From Lindgomyces ingoldianus (lineage: Eukaryota > Ascomycota > Dothideomycetes > Pleosporales > Lindgomycetaceae), in NCBI RefSeq assembly GCF_010093535.1, contig NW_022985202.1, forward strand, positions 473,735 to 537,734: DNA of 64,000 nt, written 5' to 3'. Within the stretch, counting starts at the first letter, position 1; each line of letters starts with the position of its first letter. The notes under the pieces are model-generated. The model was not told the DNA's origin, searched no databases, and was given only the letters and a program-made list of their open reading frames with translations. Positions 25,180 to 36,677 of the stretch are shown one piece after another. The translations under genes were made by a program, and so were the position numbers.

Positions 25180-27239
25180 AGGCCAGTCCTGCTAAATTTA
25201 TCGAGGGTAGTTCAGTCTTGTGCAATATATATTGAAGGAGTACACATTTGTGAAGGTACGAGGTTGAACGAAGTTTGCTCAGCTCGCCATATTTCAGCTC
25301 AGCCGCTATCCAGATCAGTCAGGACTTGTGGAGAGTTTTCATAGGATTCGAGACACGTCCCTATGCATATCGAATTCGAATCTATGTGGTGGTGATGGGA
25401 TTCGTATAACATCCATCCCTGTGAAGCGAGAAACCGCGTGCTAAGAAAAATGATGGGTGCTTGAACTTCTCACTCCTCAAACTCTGTATATACCTTAATA
25501 TCCATTATATTTTTACATTAGACGCGCTATAAGTAATCCTAAACATGCAGGCACCTTTACACCTAATGCTTACTCTTGCGTCGTCGTCGCTGTGCCTGAT
25601 TTGTAGAGGGCCCCCGTTGTGTCGCAAAAGAGACTTCTCCCGCCATAGCACTATTATCACGCTCCCGCCGCTACTAAAATTCATAGAATGATTCTATCTA
25701 AGCTTACAAACTTCCCTACAGTGTTTGAAAGCTAGTATTGGCGTTCTAGCTGATATCACACAAAGGTTCACGCAAGGTCGCCACACGCGCTAGTACCTTT
25801 AATGAAGTTATTGTTAATCTAGACTAGTGCGATACAAGTGTGCACGTCTTATGTAGCTCGCATCATGTAATTTACTCAGATCAAGAGCTCATCTTGTGGC
25901 TGTGCGGACCCTTTGCACACGGGCCGGCCCTAGCCCGCCGTACGCCAGGCCAGCGCTTAGCTTCCGCCTACAACGTTCTACATCCTTGACGCTTCTGACT
26001 AAAGGTATAAAAGAAATTGCCTAAGCGTGTTGAATACCGTATCAACATCTATCTTTGCACATCTCATAATATCAACCTACAAGACAGTACGCTCTATTGG
26101 GCATCTGCGTTTGGCCGGCCCAAGGGGTGGACCCGGCTGGCGCCAGACCCTGTCCCATCTACCAGCAGCACTCCACCGCCATCAGATCTCAGCCCCAGCT
26201 CATAATACAAACACGCAGCTCTTTTGATGCGTGTCTAACTGCCTTTCTCCTTCCTGGGCGCCCTGAGGACCGACACTCAGCCTGCTCGTGGAGGGAGAAG
26301 CAGCCAACGTCTGAGACTTAAAGCCTCTAGTTAAGTTATTTATTTCCATTCGGACAGGGAACCCAAGCAAGAAAGCATTTGAGGACCGTATATTAAGTTC
26401 CTTAGCGAGACAGTGGAGCAGATTGAAACGGAGACAGAGGCGACAGAGAAGAAGTTTATTGCGTGGTGGGCCAAACACTTTAGCAAAAAGCAGTATTTCC
26501 GCTTCAACATTGAGCAGGGGCTACAGAATATTGGTCTTGAGGAGTATTAGGAGAAGGGGGCTATTGAAGCGGCTTCGGAGGGATATCTGGCGCACATGGC
26601 ACAGAAATTCCGGTGCGGGACTGCATTCAGAGTCTGCGGCTGAAGCAAAGTGGGTGCATTGAAGACTTCGCGTAGACATAGTAGATAGCCAATACTTTGT
26701 AGGCATAGCAGCCGCTAATCTTTCATACATAATTGAAGTAAAGGCGACATGACTTCACGCGAGAATCGCATTGACATTACCACAATAACGCTATGTCCTG
26801 GGACTTTTGACTCCTCTTTTGGAGGCTTTCTGTCGCCGTTTTTAGAGTCACTTGCACCCAAAGTGCCAGGTCCAACCCCTGCGACCCCGTCAGCTTTTAT
26901 TACCACCCCATGCTGTCTAGTTTCATGCATCCTAGATTCTAAAATTCACAACTGAACGAGCCCAAAAATGGACCCACATCCATCCTGTCGATATATTGTC
27001 GACGCTTCCTCTGCTATGCCCGCCTCGCTAAAATATCGGTAGTATCTTCCTGGTTGCATATTGCCGCTATATACAGAGATAGCCGGAGAACAATATTGCA
27101 TTGATTATCGCCTTACATCTTGCGAGGGAGAAGTTTGCGATGCTTGAATCAAAAAAATTCTCAGCACGGCGGGTTTCTCAGCACACAGGGGGGGACGTTA
27201 GCTTGAATATCGAATGTTGAGCTGTGAACAACCAAAATA
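25180..27239. other. Gene-poor 2-kb region with a possible retroelement relic
   Basis: No intact gene is visible. Around 25980-26210 a GC-rich segment carries TATA-like GGTATAAAAG, and 26380-26650 on the plus strand reads as coding-like sequence (for example EKKFIAWWAKHFSKKQYFRF) broken by stops. This could be an LTR and gag start of an old retroelement, but I do not recognise the family. Confidence 0.4.
26388..26643 (+). pseudogene. Unidentified broken coding fragment
   Basis: One plus-strand frame reads about 80 codons of charged, protein-like sequence (FLSETVEQIETETEATEKKF, later EGYLAHMAQKFRCG) with an in-frame TAG in the middle and TGA at the end. There is no start codon or upstream exon that I can connect. 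It may be a gag remnant or a piece of a lost host gene. Confidence 0.35.
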
Positions 27240-27412
27240 TGTCACGGTTATGTTACAGCCATCCAACCCCTGAGTACCCTAAGGGCTTGGCACGGGGTAT
27301 ATAGGCTCCTCGGCCTCCGTACCTCTGCCTCTGACCCTAAGGTTTACTCTCGTTACACCCCCCTATCCTGCATTCCCTCCCTGTGACCTGTGTTTCCTAC
27401 TCAATACCTCTT
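27240..27412 (+). repeat. LTR-like GC-rich patch
   Basis: It begins TGTCACGG/TGTTACAG, includes a TATA-like GTATATAGG near 27298, and has CTCGTTACA at 27357. This is the layout of a fungal LTR, but no target duplication or partner LTR was found. It directly precedes the pogo-like element. Confidence 0.35.
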
Positions 27413-27414
27413 AA

Positions 27415-29242
27415 CGCTCACACACCTGAGTCGCTTACTTTTGCCAAGACCCCACCACACTACCCTTCTTACACTAATGCATTCCTAACAACACTACTTA
27501 AATGTGTTAAAGAAATGTTAGATGCAGCTTACGCTCTAAGCTTTTAAATAAAACATAACACTTTCTAACTAACACGCTGCAGCTATCTACAGGGTCCTTT
27601 AAAAGATAATAAGTAACTAACATGCTAGACAACCTTTCTAAGCTAATTATACAGCTAACTTATAAAAGCTAAATAATAATAAAAAGTAAGTAATTATTTA
27701 GCACATACTTAAGCTAAATGTGTAAGAATTTCCCCCTTAGCTAGTAGCTGTAGCTAATATAGCTAATTCTTTACACACTAAGTATAATATAAGCTATATT
27801 AGCATAAACTAGCTTAATATGTTTATTAAGTGTTACTTAGAGCTTAAAGTAAAGTTTAAGTGTAAGTATAACTATAAAAAAGCTTTTTATAAAAATTTTA
27901 TAGTAATTTAAAGCTAGTTTAACTTTATAAAGAATATTAAAGCTAAGTATAGTATCTAAGATAATAACATATATAACTTTAATAAAATAAGGTTTATAAT
28001 AAGCTAAATATCTACTAGAGCAGTTATTATAAGTTTAGAGAGATAAGGACAGCTAAAAGTAGTCTAGCTAGGTAACTAGAAGTAGACAATAGCTATCTAG
28101 GGTATTAATGCTAAAAAGTAAGCTATTTTACTTTTTATTATTTTTTAGAGTAGCAACTACTTTTTAAACTAGTACAAAAAGGAAAATTTGCTTTAGAATT
28201 AAGTTATTATAATCTCTAAGTGCAGCTAGACTACTAATTAGCTTAGTCTAGACTAGTTAAAGCACTTTAATGCGCATATAAAAAAGTGTACTGTTAGCAG
28301 CTACTATTTACTAGTTATTAATAGCTATAAAAGCTATAACTTACTTTATTTCTAGTAATATTATAAGGATAATAAAATTATTACTATCTATATGCTTTTT
28401 TATTTATTACACTTTTTATAGCTACTTAATGTAAGTTGTTTTACTCCTTTAAAAAAAGTAAATAAGTGCTAAGCTAAAAACCTTATGCATAACTAGATTA
28501 CTTATATTATAAAAATAAAGTTTCTGCTATGCTTTAAAGCAGCTTATAATGCTATAATTACTTTTAGTAATATCTAAGAAGGGCTCTAAGGCGCTAGATT
28601 AGTTCCTTTTAACCTATAATAGGTTATAATAGGCCTTAATGTAAAGTTATGCACTCTATTACTACTACTACCTATATATAATAAGCCTTAGTAGTTGCAA
28701 ACTCTAAGCAATACCTTAGAACTTAGGTTATAATTAGTGCTTATAAAGATAAAAATTTAAAAGCATATAAATAGTTTACTAACTTCTATAGTTAAGGTGT
28801 TTAAAAAAGTCTTAAAAAGGGCAGTAATAATTACGCATAAGCTAGTGTTAGCATAATAAGAAATTACTAAGCTTTAAGCAGCTAATAAGGCTGCTACATA
28901 ACATAAATTGCATAAAAGAAAGCAGATTAAGGCAGAAAAGACTTTAATAATTTAAAAAAGCCTGCGCTTAACAGCTCTAAAGGAGTTTAAAGCGCGCAGT
29001 GATAGGAAGAAGGCAAAGAAGCAGGTGCAAGCTAAAGTAAGTAAGCTATCCTAAAGGCGCTGCAGACAGTGCAATTAGACTAGGCATAACGCGCGAACGT
29101 GTAAGCAAGAAGCAGAAGTAGTATCTAAATAATATTCTAGGCTGTACTGTACTATATAGTGCCAGAGCGGGTTGTTATGGGCTATAATAGAGTTTGTTGG
29201 GGTGGGGTCTTGGCAAAAGTGAGCGACTCGGGTGTGTGAGCG
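27415..29242 (+). mobile_element. Pogo/Fot1-type DNA transposon, RIP-decayed
   Basis: Inverted ends of about 44 bp match: left CGCTCACACACCTGAGTCGC at 27415, right the complement at 29199-29242, both continuing into TTTTGCCAAGACCCCACC. The 1.8-kb length is that of Fot1-like elements. Near the right end, plus strand, about 29040-29115, the decayed frame reads RRCRQCN*TRHNARTCKQ. This matches the small zinc-knuckle tail (CxxC..GHNARTC) seen at the C-terminus of many fungal pogo/Fot1 transposases. The interior is AT-rich with many stops. I could not identify the expected TA duplication, so the exact outer ends are uncertain. Confidence 0.7.
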
Positions 29243-30287
29243 ACTCGCCCATGAAGTACGTTACAGTATAGTCTTAGAGACTTTATAACTAGATTACTAT
29301 AGTAGCTTAAAAACTTAAAAGGCTAAAAGTATTTAAACCTCTCTTTTTTATATAGTAAATGTTAATTAGTAGATGCATTGTTAATTAAAGTACCAGGTGC
29401 TAAAATTGTGTTAGGGTAGACTATTTACTTGTGTGGACCGCTTGCTTGTAAAATATGTCAGCTATTAGAGTAGGTTAGTTTATAAAGAAAAGTATAAAAG
29501 TCTCTTAGACAAGAGAAATGATGACCCTTAGGCTATGCTCTGTTTAGAGTAGCACTATGCATGGTGGGTTGTGCGTCCTTGGTTCTCTCATCACAGCTGA
29601 GCTAATTAGCTAAGACAACGTGTTCTCGCACCAAGATTGCACTTTACCTGAAATAGACTAGCCAATGGAGTCCCGTGACTTTATAAGATCGTGAGGTTGT
29701 CTTAGGGCGTTCTCTAATCCTTAACGATAGTTTTGCGCCCGCTTCTGCACAGCATTTTATGTGGATCTGTGAGGACACCTCCATTGTTCAACAGTTCTGC
29801 TTTCAATGGCCAACAAAGCCGCCGATGCTTACTCAAGCACCCTCTCCGGCAAACAAACTTCCGTGCTCTTCAACTCAAGCTTCGACCAAACTTTCAATGT
29901 AGCGTTCACCCTGCATCCAATCCCCTTTGATAGCCCCCATTCCCAACGATCTGCCTTCCGAAAACGGCAAACACAGCCAGCGCGCTCGACCCCACTTTTG
30001 GTCTTGGCGGTACTTGAGCAATCGTCGAGCGAGGTGAAGAGCCCTCACCCCCGCTTTTCGGCGCTGTTCTTGCATCAGAATGTCATGGCCCAAACGCAGG
30101 TCACTGTCGCTGTATCGCATCGCAAAAACATGATAAGATGACCTATCTACATTCCGGCAAAGCGCGGAATTGACCGTCTAGGTATTCCGTTTCTGAGCTC
30201 TAGATTTCAAACCCCCATTATGGCTTCTCCGCACCCCCCCAACCTTCGGTTTCTGTGCTACCACACATTTGGTTTCGACGTCTTGCC
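29243..30287. other. AT-rich flank, then promoter region of the transcription factor gene
   Basis: The first 300 bases are RIP-like and carry no gene. From about 29560 the composition becomes ordinary. A plus-strand frame of 111 codons (29806-30141) has no recognisable motif and is probably the leader/promoter region of the next gene. Confidence 0.45.
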
Positions 30288-33200
30288 ATGACTTCCACCA
30301 CTATTTCGATACCCCGAGGAAGAAAGCGAAATGATGTTGCAAATGGGAAAGGAGAGGTTCGTGCGGTGAGAAGATTTACCTGCGAGAAAGAAGGCTGCGG
30401 GCGGAGTTTTACTAGGGCAGAGCACTTACAGCGCCATTTGTTAAACCATTCTACGGGTGACCATACTTGTGCGAGATGCCGGGCACATTTCAAGAGAAAG
30501 GACTTGCTCGGTAAGGATTCTTTTTCGCACTTCCCCCCATAGCAAAGTGGGAGGGCTTTGACCATCCAAGTCTGGCAAGTTCAACGTCGCCTGGCTTCCA
30601 CTTGGATAGCTTCTCACTGTACTCTTCAAGAGTGGATTGAAAAAACTATCTGCTGTCGTTACTTTGCACTGCCCTAGTTCCTCGCCCTTCCATGTTTGTC
30701 GATCCTCTTTGGATATATCCACTAATGGGGTGCAGAAAGGCATATGGCCCGTCATCGTCAAAAGGATGAAGAAGCAGGTGCCGAAGGTTGTGGTGTTTTG
30801 AATACCCGAAAACGTATGTGGAAGGATGCAGATGGGAGCATCGTGACCAAGAAACCAGCGTTGACCGAGGATGTCCAACCTTCTCAGCACCTTGATCACG
30901 ATTCACTTGGATCATTGCGAGACTTTGTACCATTTCAAGACCACGAAGGAGGAGCACCAATATCACCGCCCATTTCTCATGACCCTTCACTTGGCCGCTC
31001 TACATTTGACGACCACGACTCAGGCATCGCAATCGGGTACCCTCCAACCCTGAGTGTGAACGCACTCTCCACGTCAGATGGATATTCACCTCCCTCAGAC
31101 CAGCACTTTTGGTCCTCAAATCTAGCTCAACTAGAACCGTTTACACCTTCGACCTTTGAAGATGCTCCTTTCCTTGATATCTTCAACTCCGATACGGCAA
31201 GCTCCTTCAATAACCCCTTTACCACAATGAACAACTACAATTGGCTTTTCGACTTAGATCTCTCGCGACAGGAAAATCCGCCCGCTTCAAACCTGGTCTC
31301 AGACCCTTTCCAACAATTTCAGTTCAACGCCCATATGATCAATCCCACTTCTAATGGGTTCGAACTTCAACTAAATCAAATGACCGTGGGGTTTAATAAG
31401 ACTGTGTCCACTGCTGCACAGCAAGGATCCGTTCAGTCACAGCTCACAGACTCGCCACAGCAAGTTTCTCCCGGGCCAATAATCTCTCCACCAATCACAG
31501 ACGATGAGCTACGGAATGTAGCCAAGTCTGCGCTAAAAGACAATTCGTCGTATGAACAGCGCAAACTACCCAATGTCGCCGATACCTCCAAGCGCCGTGA
31601 GGGTATCGATCCCCACTCGGCTGTCGAACTTGAGAGGCCTTTATCCATGCTTCAGCGCTCAAGTAGTCTGCCCATAGTCGACGAGCTCGCACGAGCCCAG
31701 CTTCTCGACCTAATCGACGTTACCCAACCGGTTTCGCCAGATGGGAGTGTTGTCACAAGAGATCATCCACTCTTATCGTTGTCATCACTACAGACACACT
31801 GCGACCTGTTCTTTATTCGGTTTAACACTACGTACCCTCTTATCCACATGTCAACATTTGATCCATCACATGTCAACACGTTATTGCTGATCTCAGTGTT
31901 ACTACTTGGAGCTACATATGGGGAAAAGGATGCCCATCAACTTGCGGTACGCTCTGTAAATGACTCTATCATGAACTCTTCTCACGTCTCACAGGTATGC
32001 ATTCACGACGTTCTCCGACCTCAAATATTTGCAAACGCAGGGTTTTCTGCAAAACCAGATCTCTGGGTACTCCAGACGATCCTCCTAGTTGAGTGTTTTG
32101 GGAAGAGTCGAGCAGGGCAGAAGCAGCATGACATGTCCCATCTATTTCATGGCCTTCTAATCAATCTCATCCGACGAAGCGACTGTCAATCCGTTCGACC
32201 GCCTACCTTGGAAGATTCGACCGAAGACCTAGAAGACAATTGGCGGACTTGGGTCGAGGCAGAGCAAAAGAAGAGGTAGGTAACCTCAACTAATTAGAAG
32301 TTATCCGTGTTGATCCAATTCAGGCTTGCGTTCTTGTGCTTCATGTGGGATACCCAACATGCTGTGCTATTCTGCCAGTCCCTATGCATGTCCGCTTTCG
32401 AGCTACGGTCTTCTATGCCTTGCGATCAGTCGGTCTGGGAAGCAGATTCAGCCGAGAGATGGCACCAAATGCGTCAGAAATCATCGTCTTCACCTCTATT
32501 CCTAACTTGCTTGAAAATGTATCTGAGCCCCAGCGTCGCGTCTGTGCCGAAGAACCTGAATGCACTTTCGAGAACCTTACTTCTTCATGGGCTCATGTCC
32601 ATTGCCTGGGATATGCAACGGCGAGACCAGACATCGCTTGGTAAGGCTTGGTCCCTGCCGATTCAGCGGCAACCCAAAATAGCTGACTATTCTAGGTATT
32701 ATTGACACCAATCCGCTCAGGGATTGGCAAGCCCGCCTTTCTATCTCCTATAACGCCTGGAGTCGAGATTTCGATTCCTTTTGCGCCCAATATTCCTCCA
32801 AACTACCATGTACAGCTCCCTTCCTTGCCAAAGAATTTCAAACTTTCTGCACAGCCACGTTGGTTCTCTACCACTCTGCTCACATTCTACTCCACACTCC
32901 GTTCCTCGATCTCCAAATCTACGCCGGTGCGCGGCATATCCTAGGCCGGCCTGTCGCGCGTGCGGACTACGTCCGTTCACAGCGAGTTGTCAAGAAGTGG
33001 GTATCCGAGAACGTAAGAGAAGCCGGAAAAGCCGTATGGCACGCAGCCGCACTCGTGGAATCGGGCATGCATATTCTAAATGCAAATACTTCTGAGTCTG
33101 GAACTCGCTCTGGTACTGGTGATCTCGGTGGTGGAAGACTTTGGCATCTACCGTGGTGCATGTACCTCGGTACACTTGTAGTATGGGGTGCTTGGTATGC

Positions 33201-33531
33201 GCGTCCAACACCATCTACCTCGGATCCTTCGTCTCTTCTCCCTTCTCATATCACATATGAAGAGGACGATATTATCTGGGATCCACACGCTGAGATGCTT
33301 AGATTGCTCGAGATCATCAAGAGGAGTGAGCCTGAAAAATTGCTTGAAGGGAGCATTGCAGGACCTGTTGGGAAGAAAGGAACAAACGGGCTTGCAGCGG
33401 TTGTGAGCCGTTGCTTGAGTAAAGTTCGCTGGGCTGTCGTTCACGATGGAATGATGGTTTTGAGGGGGTTGGTCTGCTGGCGGTTGGTTGGTGGTGGAGG
33501 GATGAGTGGGTGGCTGCAAGGGACATTATAA
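30288..33531 (+). CDS. C2H2 zinc-finger and fungal-specific domain transcription factor
   Basis: This is a nuclear DNA-binding regulator with an unknown target. Four exons (30288-30510, 30736-32275, 32324-32640, 32696-33531) with introns of 225, 48 and 55 bp give 971 aa, with all junctions in frame. Two tandem C2H2 fingers occupy residues about 30-81: the first uses Cys32, Cys37, His50, His54; the second uses Cys61, Cys64, His77, His81 and is completed only across intron 1 (KRKDLL/ERHMARH), which supports that splice. A nuclear-signal-like GRKR lies at 11-14. A Ser/Pro/Asp-rich region (about 100-340) is followed by the fungal-specific transcription factor domain, with HCDLFFIRFNTTYPLIHMST and later VLYHSAHILLHTPFLDLQIY. 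An upstream in-frame Met exists at 30255. Confidence 0.85.
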
Positions 33532-34056
33532 AGGTGCTAAAGTGTACGAGGTGATTCTTGGGAGACATGCACAGCTTAGCGAGAAGCCGATTGGATACAT
33601 AGATATGCTCGGCTGCGCTAGAAACTTTTCTCGATCGTCTAGGCTTAGAAAACCTTTTACATAACCAGACTTAAGCTTAGGTATTTCACTTTGTTGGAGA
33701 TTCTCATGGACATTAGAAAGATATGACCCTGTACCTGACTTGGTTTTCCGCTTCCACATAACAAGGATTTCGCGGTGTCAATGCTGTTTCCAGCCTGGTC
33801 CTTTTCCTAGGACTGCTAAAACTGGGTTGCCTCTCTATTCGCAACTAAAGAATTTGGACCAAAATATCTTTGCTAGTTTTCCTTGAAAGAACTTCCGTCG
33901 CGCAAATCGTCCTCTAAGCCCATCCACAGCAACCCAACCCCTGTAATCTTTCTCTTCGTTGCTAACTATAGCTACAGCCTGATGTTATAAAGGTAGCAAA
34001 AATGTTCAATTACCCACATGAGACTATTTAGGCCCCCCAAAAAAACAAAAGAAAAA
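33532..34056. other. Intergenic, nothing recognised
   Basis: This is the 3' flank of the transcription factor gene. A T-run on the minus strand just left of 34057 (CTTTTG then TTTTTTT) would terminate RNA polymerase III transcription of the 5S gene. Confidence 0.5.
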
Positions 34057-34174
34057 CATACAACAGCCGGGATTCGCTGGTGGTCTCCCACCCAACTACT
34101 AATCGGCCGGTCGCAAGCTTAGATAGCAGAGATCAGACGGGGTCTGTCGAGTTCAAGCGCCTTTGGTCGTATGT
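34057..34174 (-). rRNA. 5S ribosomal RNA
   Basis: The minus strand starts ACATACGACC at 34174 and ends GGCTGTTGTATG. These two ends pair with each other as helix I of fungal 5S rRNA. Between them are the conserved loop segments GACCCCGTC and GATCTCTGC, then GATTAGTAGTTGGGTGGG and GACCACCAGCGAATCCC. The length of about 118 nt is normal, and a T-rich pol III terminator follows on the minus strand. It is a lone, dispersed copy, as in many filamentous ascomycetes. Confidence 0.9.
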
Positions 34175-34597
34175 GATTGAAAATTGCAATAAGTTTGTAT
34201 ATAGTTCAGAGTAATAGTCGCTATTATTAATAGATTATGGAGCGGGGCGGGGATAGGGGTGAGCAGTGGTAAAAGCGGATCGGATTAGGATAAATAAAGT
34301 TTTTGAAATTACGAATCTGTTTGCGAAGTTTTCTAGACGCCGGGTGGAGAAGGAGATGGAGTTAGTTTGGAGATTGGGATAGGCTCTGACATGTTGTTTT
34401 ATGTTTCTCATGTATCCTTGGGAAGATATGCTCGACCAAATGCCCCAAAGCTAGATCCCAATATTTCTTGAACTAGATCATGAATAGGAGTGTTAATCTC
34501 TTGATGGAACGGACCTGCGATAAGTTTGGTCTCGTTACGTGCGTTTCAATTTGAGACATCTTCGCCAAATCCATGAGAAGTAGTGCTGTCAGAACTG

Positions 34598-35506
34598 GCT
34601 ACGCCCAGTGTGTCCAACCGTTAGTACACCTAATAGTACAGTACTGCAGTACACCGATTTTGGTCACGTACGTACGTACAGGGCATCTACTCAGTATACT
34701 GTACTATACATGAGGCTGCTGTACTAACCGTTTACNNNNNNNNNNNNNNNNNNNNNNNNNNNNNNNNNNNNNNNNNNNNNNNNNNNNNNNNNNNNNNNNN
34801 NNNNNNNNNNNNNNNNNNNNNNNNNNNNNNNNNNNNNNNNNNNNNNNNNNNNNNNNNNNNNNNNNNNNNNNNNNNNNNNNNNNNNNNNNNNNNNNNNNNN
34901 NNNNNNNNNNNNNNNNNNNNGCCTCATCCTCACATGCCTCATCCAGCCGTTCTGCCACCCAGATATATCATGCTGCCTCATCCCGACGCTTAGAGAAGGC
35001 CCGCATGGCCTCACCTGGCCCATCTAGGCCGTCCTCGCGTGAAGCAACTCCTTTAAAGCATATGCAAGATACCCGGGCTAAGGAGCACCTAAATAATGCC
35101 CGCTATAACGTCAGAATTGCCTTTAAGATTAACATTGCCCTTAATTTCCTATTAATCCTAGCAACTTTATGTGAGTGCGAGCAGTGCTTCTTATAGGCTA
35201 AGAAGACTATTATAATAAGGAGGAATTAACTATTAGCGTTAATAATAGAGGAATTAGTTACATAACATTGCTGTTACTAGTAAGATTAACAACTGTAGAT
35301 CTTATAAGGGGTATTATAACTTCCTAATTAGGTATAGTCTTTAGCTTTAGCGCAATTACTTCATAATACTTCAGTTACTGTATCCGAACCGTACACCAAC
35401 GTCATCTCTCCCGTACAGTTAGTTAGTAACAGCCGACTCTTCCGTAACTGTACTATACAACCTCCAAAAGGCTCCGTAACTAACGGTTGGACACACTGGC
35501 TACGCC
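34598..35506. mobile_element. Non-autonomous hAT element (893 bp) with assembly gap
   Basis: Inverted ends CAGTGTGTCCAACCG (34606) and CGGTTGGACACACTG (to 35498) are flanked by the 8-bp duplication GCTACGCC (34598-34605 and 35499-35506), the diagnostic size for hAT transposons. Subterminal regions are rich in CGTAC/GTAC motifs, likely transposase-binding sites. The interior has no transposase; a 185-base run of N (34736-34920) hides part of it. Its ends resemble those of the larger element at 36686 (CAGCGTGCCCAA), so that family may once have mobilised it. Confidence 0.85.
34736..34920. other. Assembly gap (185 N)
   Basis: A run of N lies inside the 893-bp hAT element; the flanking CTCATCC/CATGCC repeats suggest that a short tandem repeat blocked assembly. 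Confidence 0.95.
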
Positions 35507-36677
35507 GCTTCACCCACGCCCTTAATAACTACTAAAATAGTATTGTTCTTCTCGGACTTGTCTTTCCCCATTTCGGGCTTTGCAGTAATACTCGGAGTGC
35601 GCTTAATTTCAATTTCTCTCTCAGCAATCCAGAAGGGGCCGGGCGTGCGAAAGGCCAAGTCCTTCATCCAGTTGAAATGGGCACAGCCCGGGCATTGAAT
35701 TCTGCTTACTTACCCCACGCAATACAAGGACTTCGTGTCCATGACGTTGAGAGAAATTCCTTTTCGCTAAATTTAACGCATTTGTATTTGATACTGTCTT
35801 GGAGGTATGTCAGCAGATCGTATTGTGCTGCATTTGGAAGGAAGAGAGCATATTCTGAGGATTCAGGGGTGTCCTACGCTGGCTGGGTGAGCGTACACCC
35901 TTGGCCACCTTTCCTAGGGTTCTGCGCCGGTTATGTAGATATGCCCTCTTCATTTCGTACACTGGAGATGCGCATTGATTTTTGCAGCCTCCTTATTTTC
36001 CTCATCTGATGACCAAGTGTGGAAGACCGCCTCTTCGTTTGACTCTGAACTCCAATGGTAGTAGGCAGATCTCGTCACAAATAGTCTTATTTTTTTTTGG
36101 CTTTCGCATTGATTATAAAAACGGCTGACCCATGCGTACACTTCCTACCGCCCAAGGACGCCAACCGTGCCCGCGATGGGTGCAATTGCATAGGAGGGGT
36201 AGTACTGGTTGATAGTCATTGAATCCCTTGAGAAATTTCAGGATGTGGAACACTACTTGCAAATTTGATAGAAATAGATGGAATACTGGTGATATTGCCC
36301 TGAAAGGGTTGCGAAGCATCACCCTCAAGCGATGATTTAAGTCGGAGTTCGTCGCCCTCATTGGGCGGTGCTTCTCGGGGGCTTAGGACGTGGGTGGTAT
36401 CTATTATTTTCGCCCCGAGAGGTTCAAAACTTTATGTCTCTAGCGATGGTTCATCTTGGCTACTTGGAGTCCCTAGACATTGGTTTCGTTTCCATCCATA
36501 GTCATAGCGGCGGTGAAGAGCTCTCGAACCGAGCCCATTACCCGCATCAATGCTTTTCGCTTGAATGGAATATCTGAAAATTGGATATTGAACGTAATAT
36601 TTGTTGTCCCAGCCTTGGCAGCAGCGCACAACTCATAAAGTGGCCCGCACAGATTTCCTCCTGGTACTGCAGTCACT
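35507..36677. other. Spacer between two hAT elements, possible gene relic
   Basis: Ordinary-composition DNA with no intact gene. On the minus strand 36477-36691 reads a protein-like frame (EEVTAVPGGNLCGPLYELCA onward, ending at a stop) whose upstream end is cut by the hAT insertion at 36678-36685. The family is not recognised. Confidence 0.4.
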
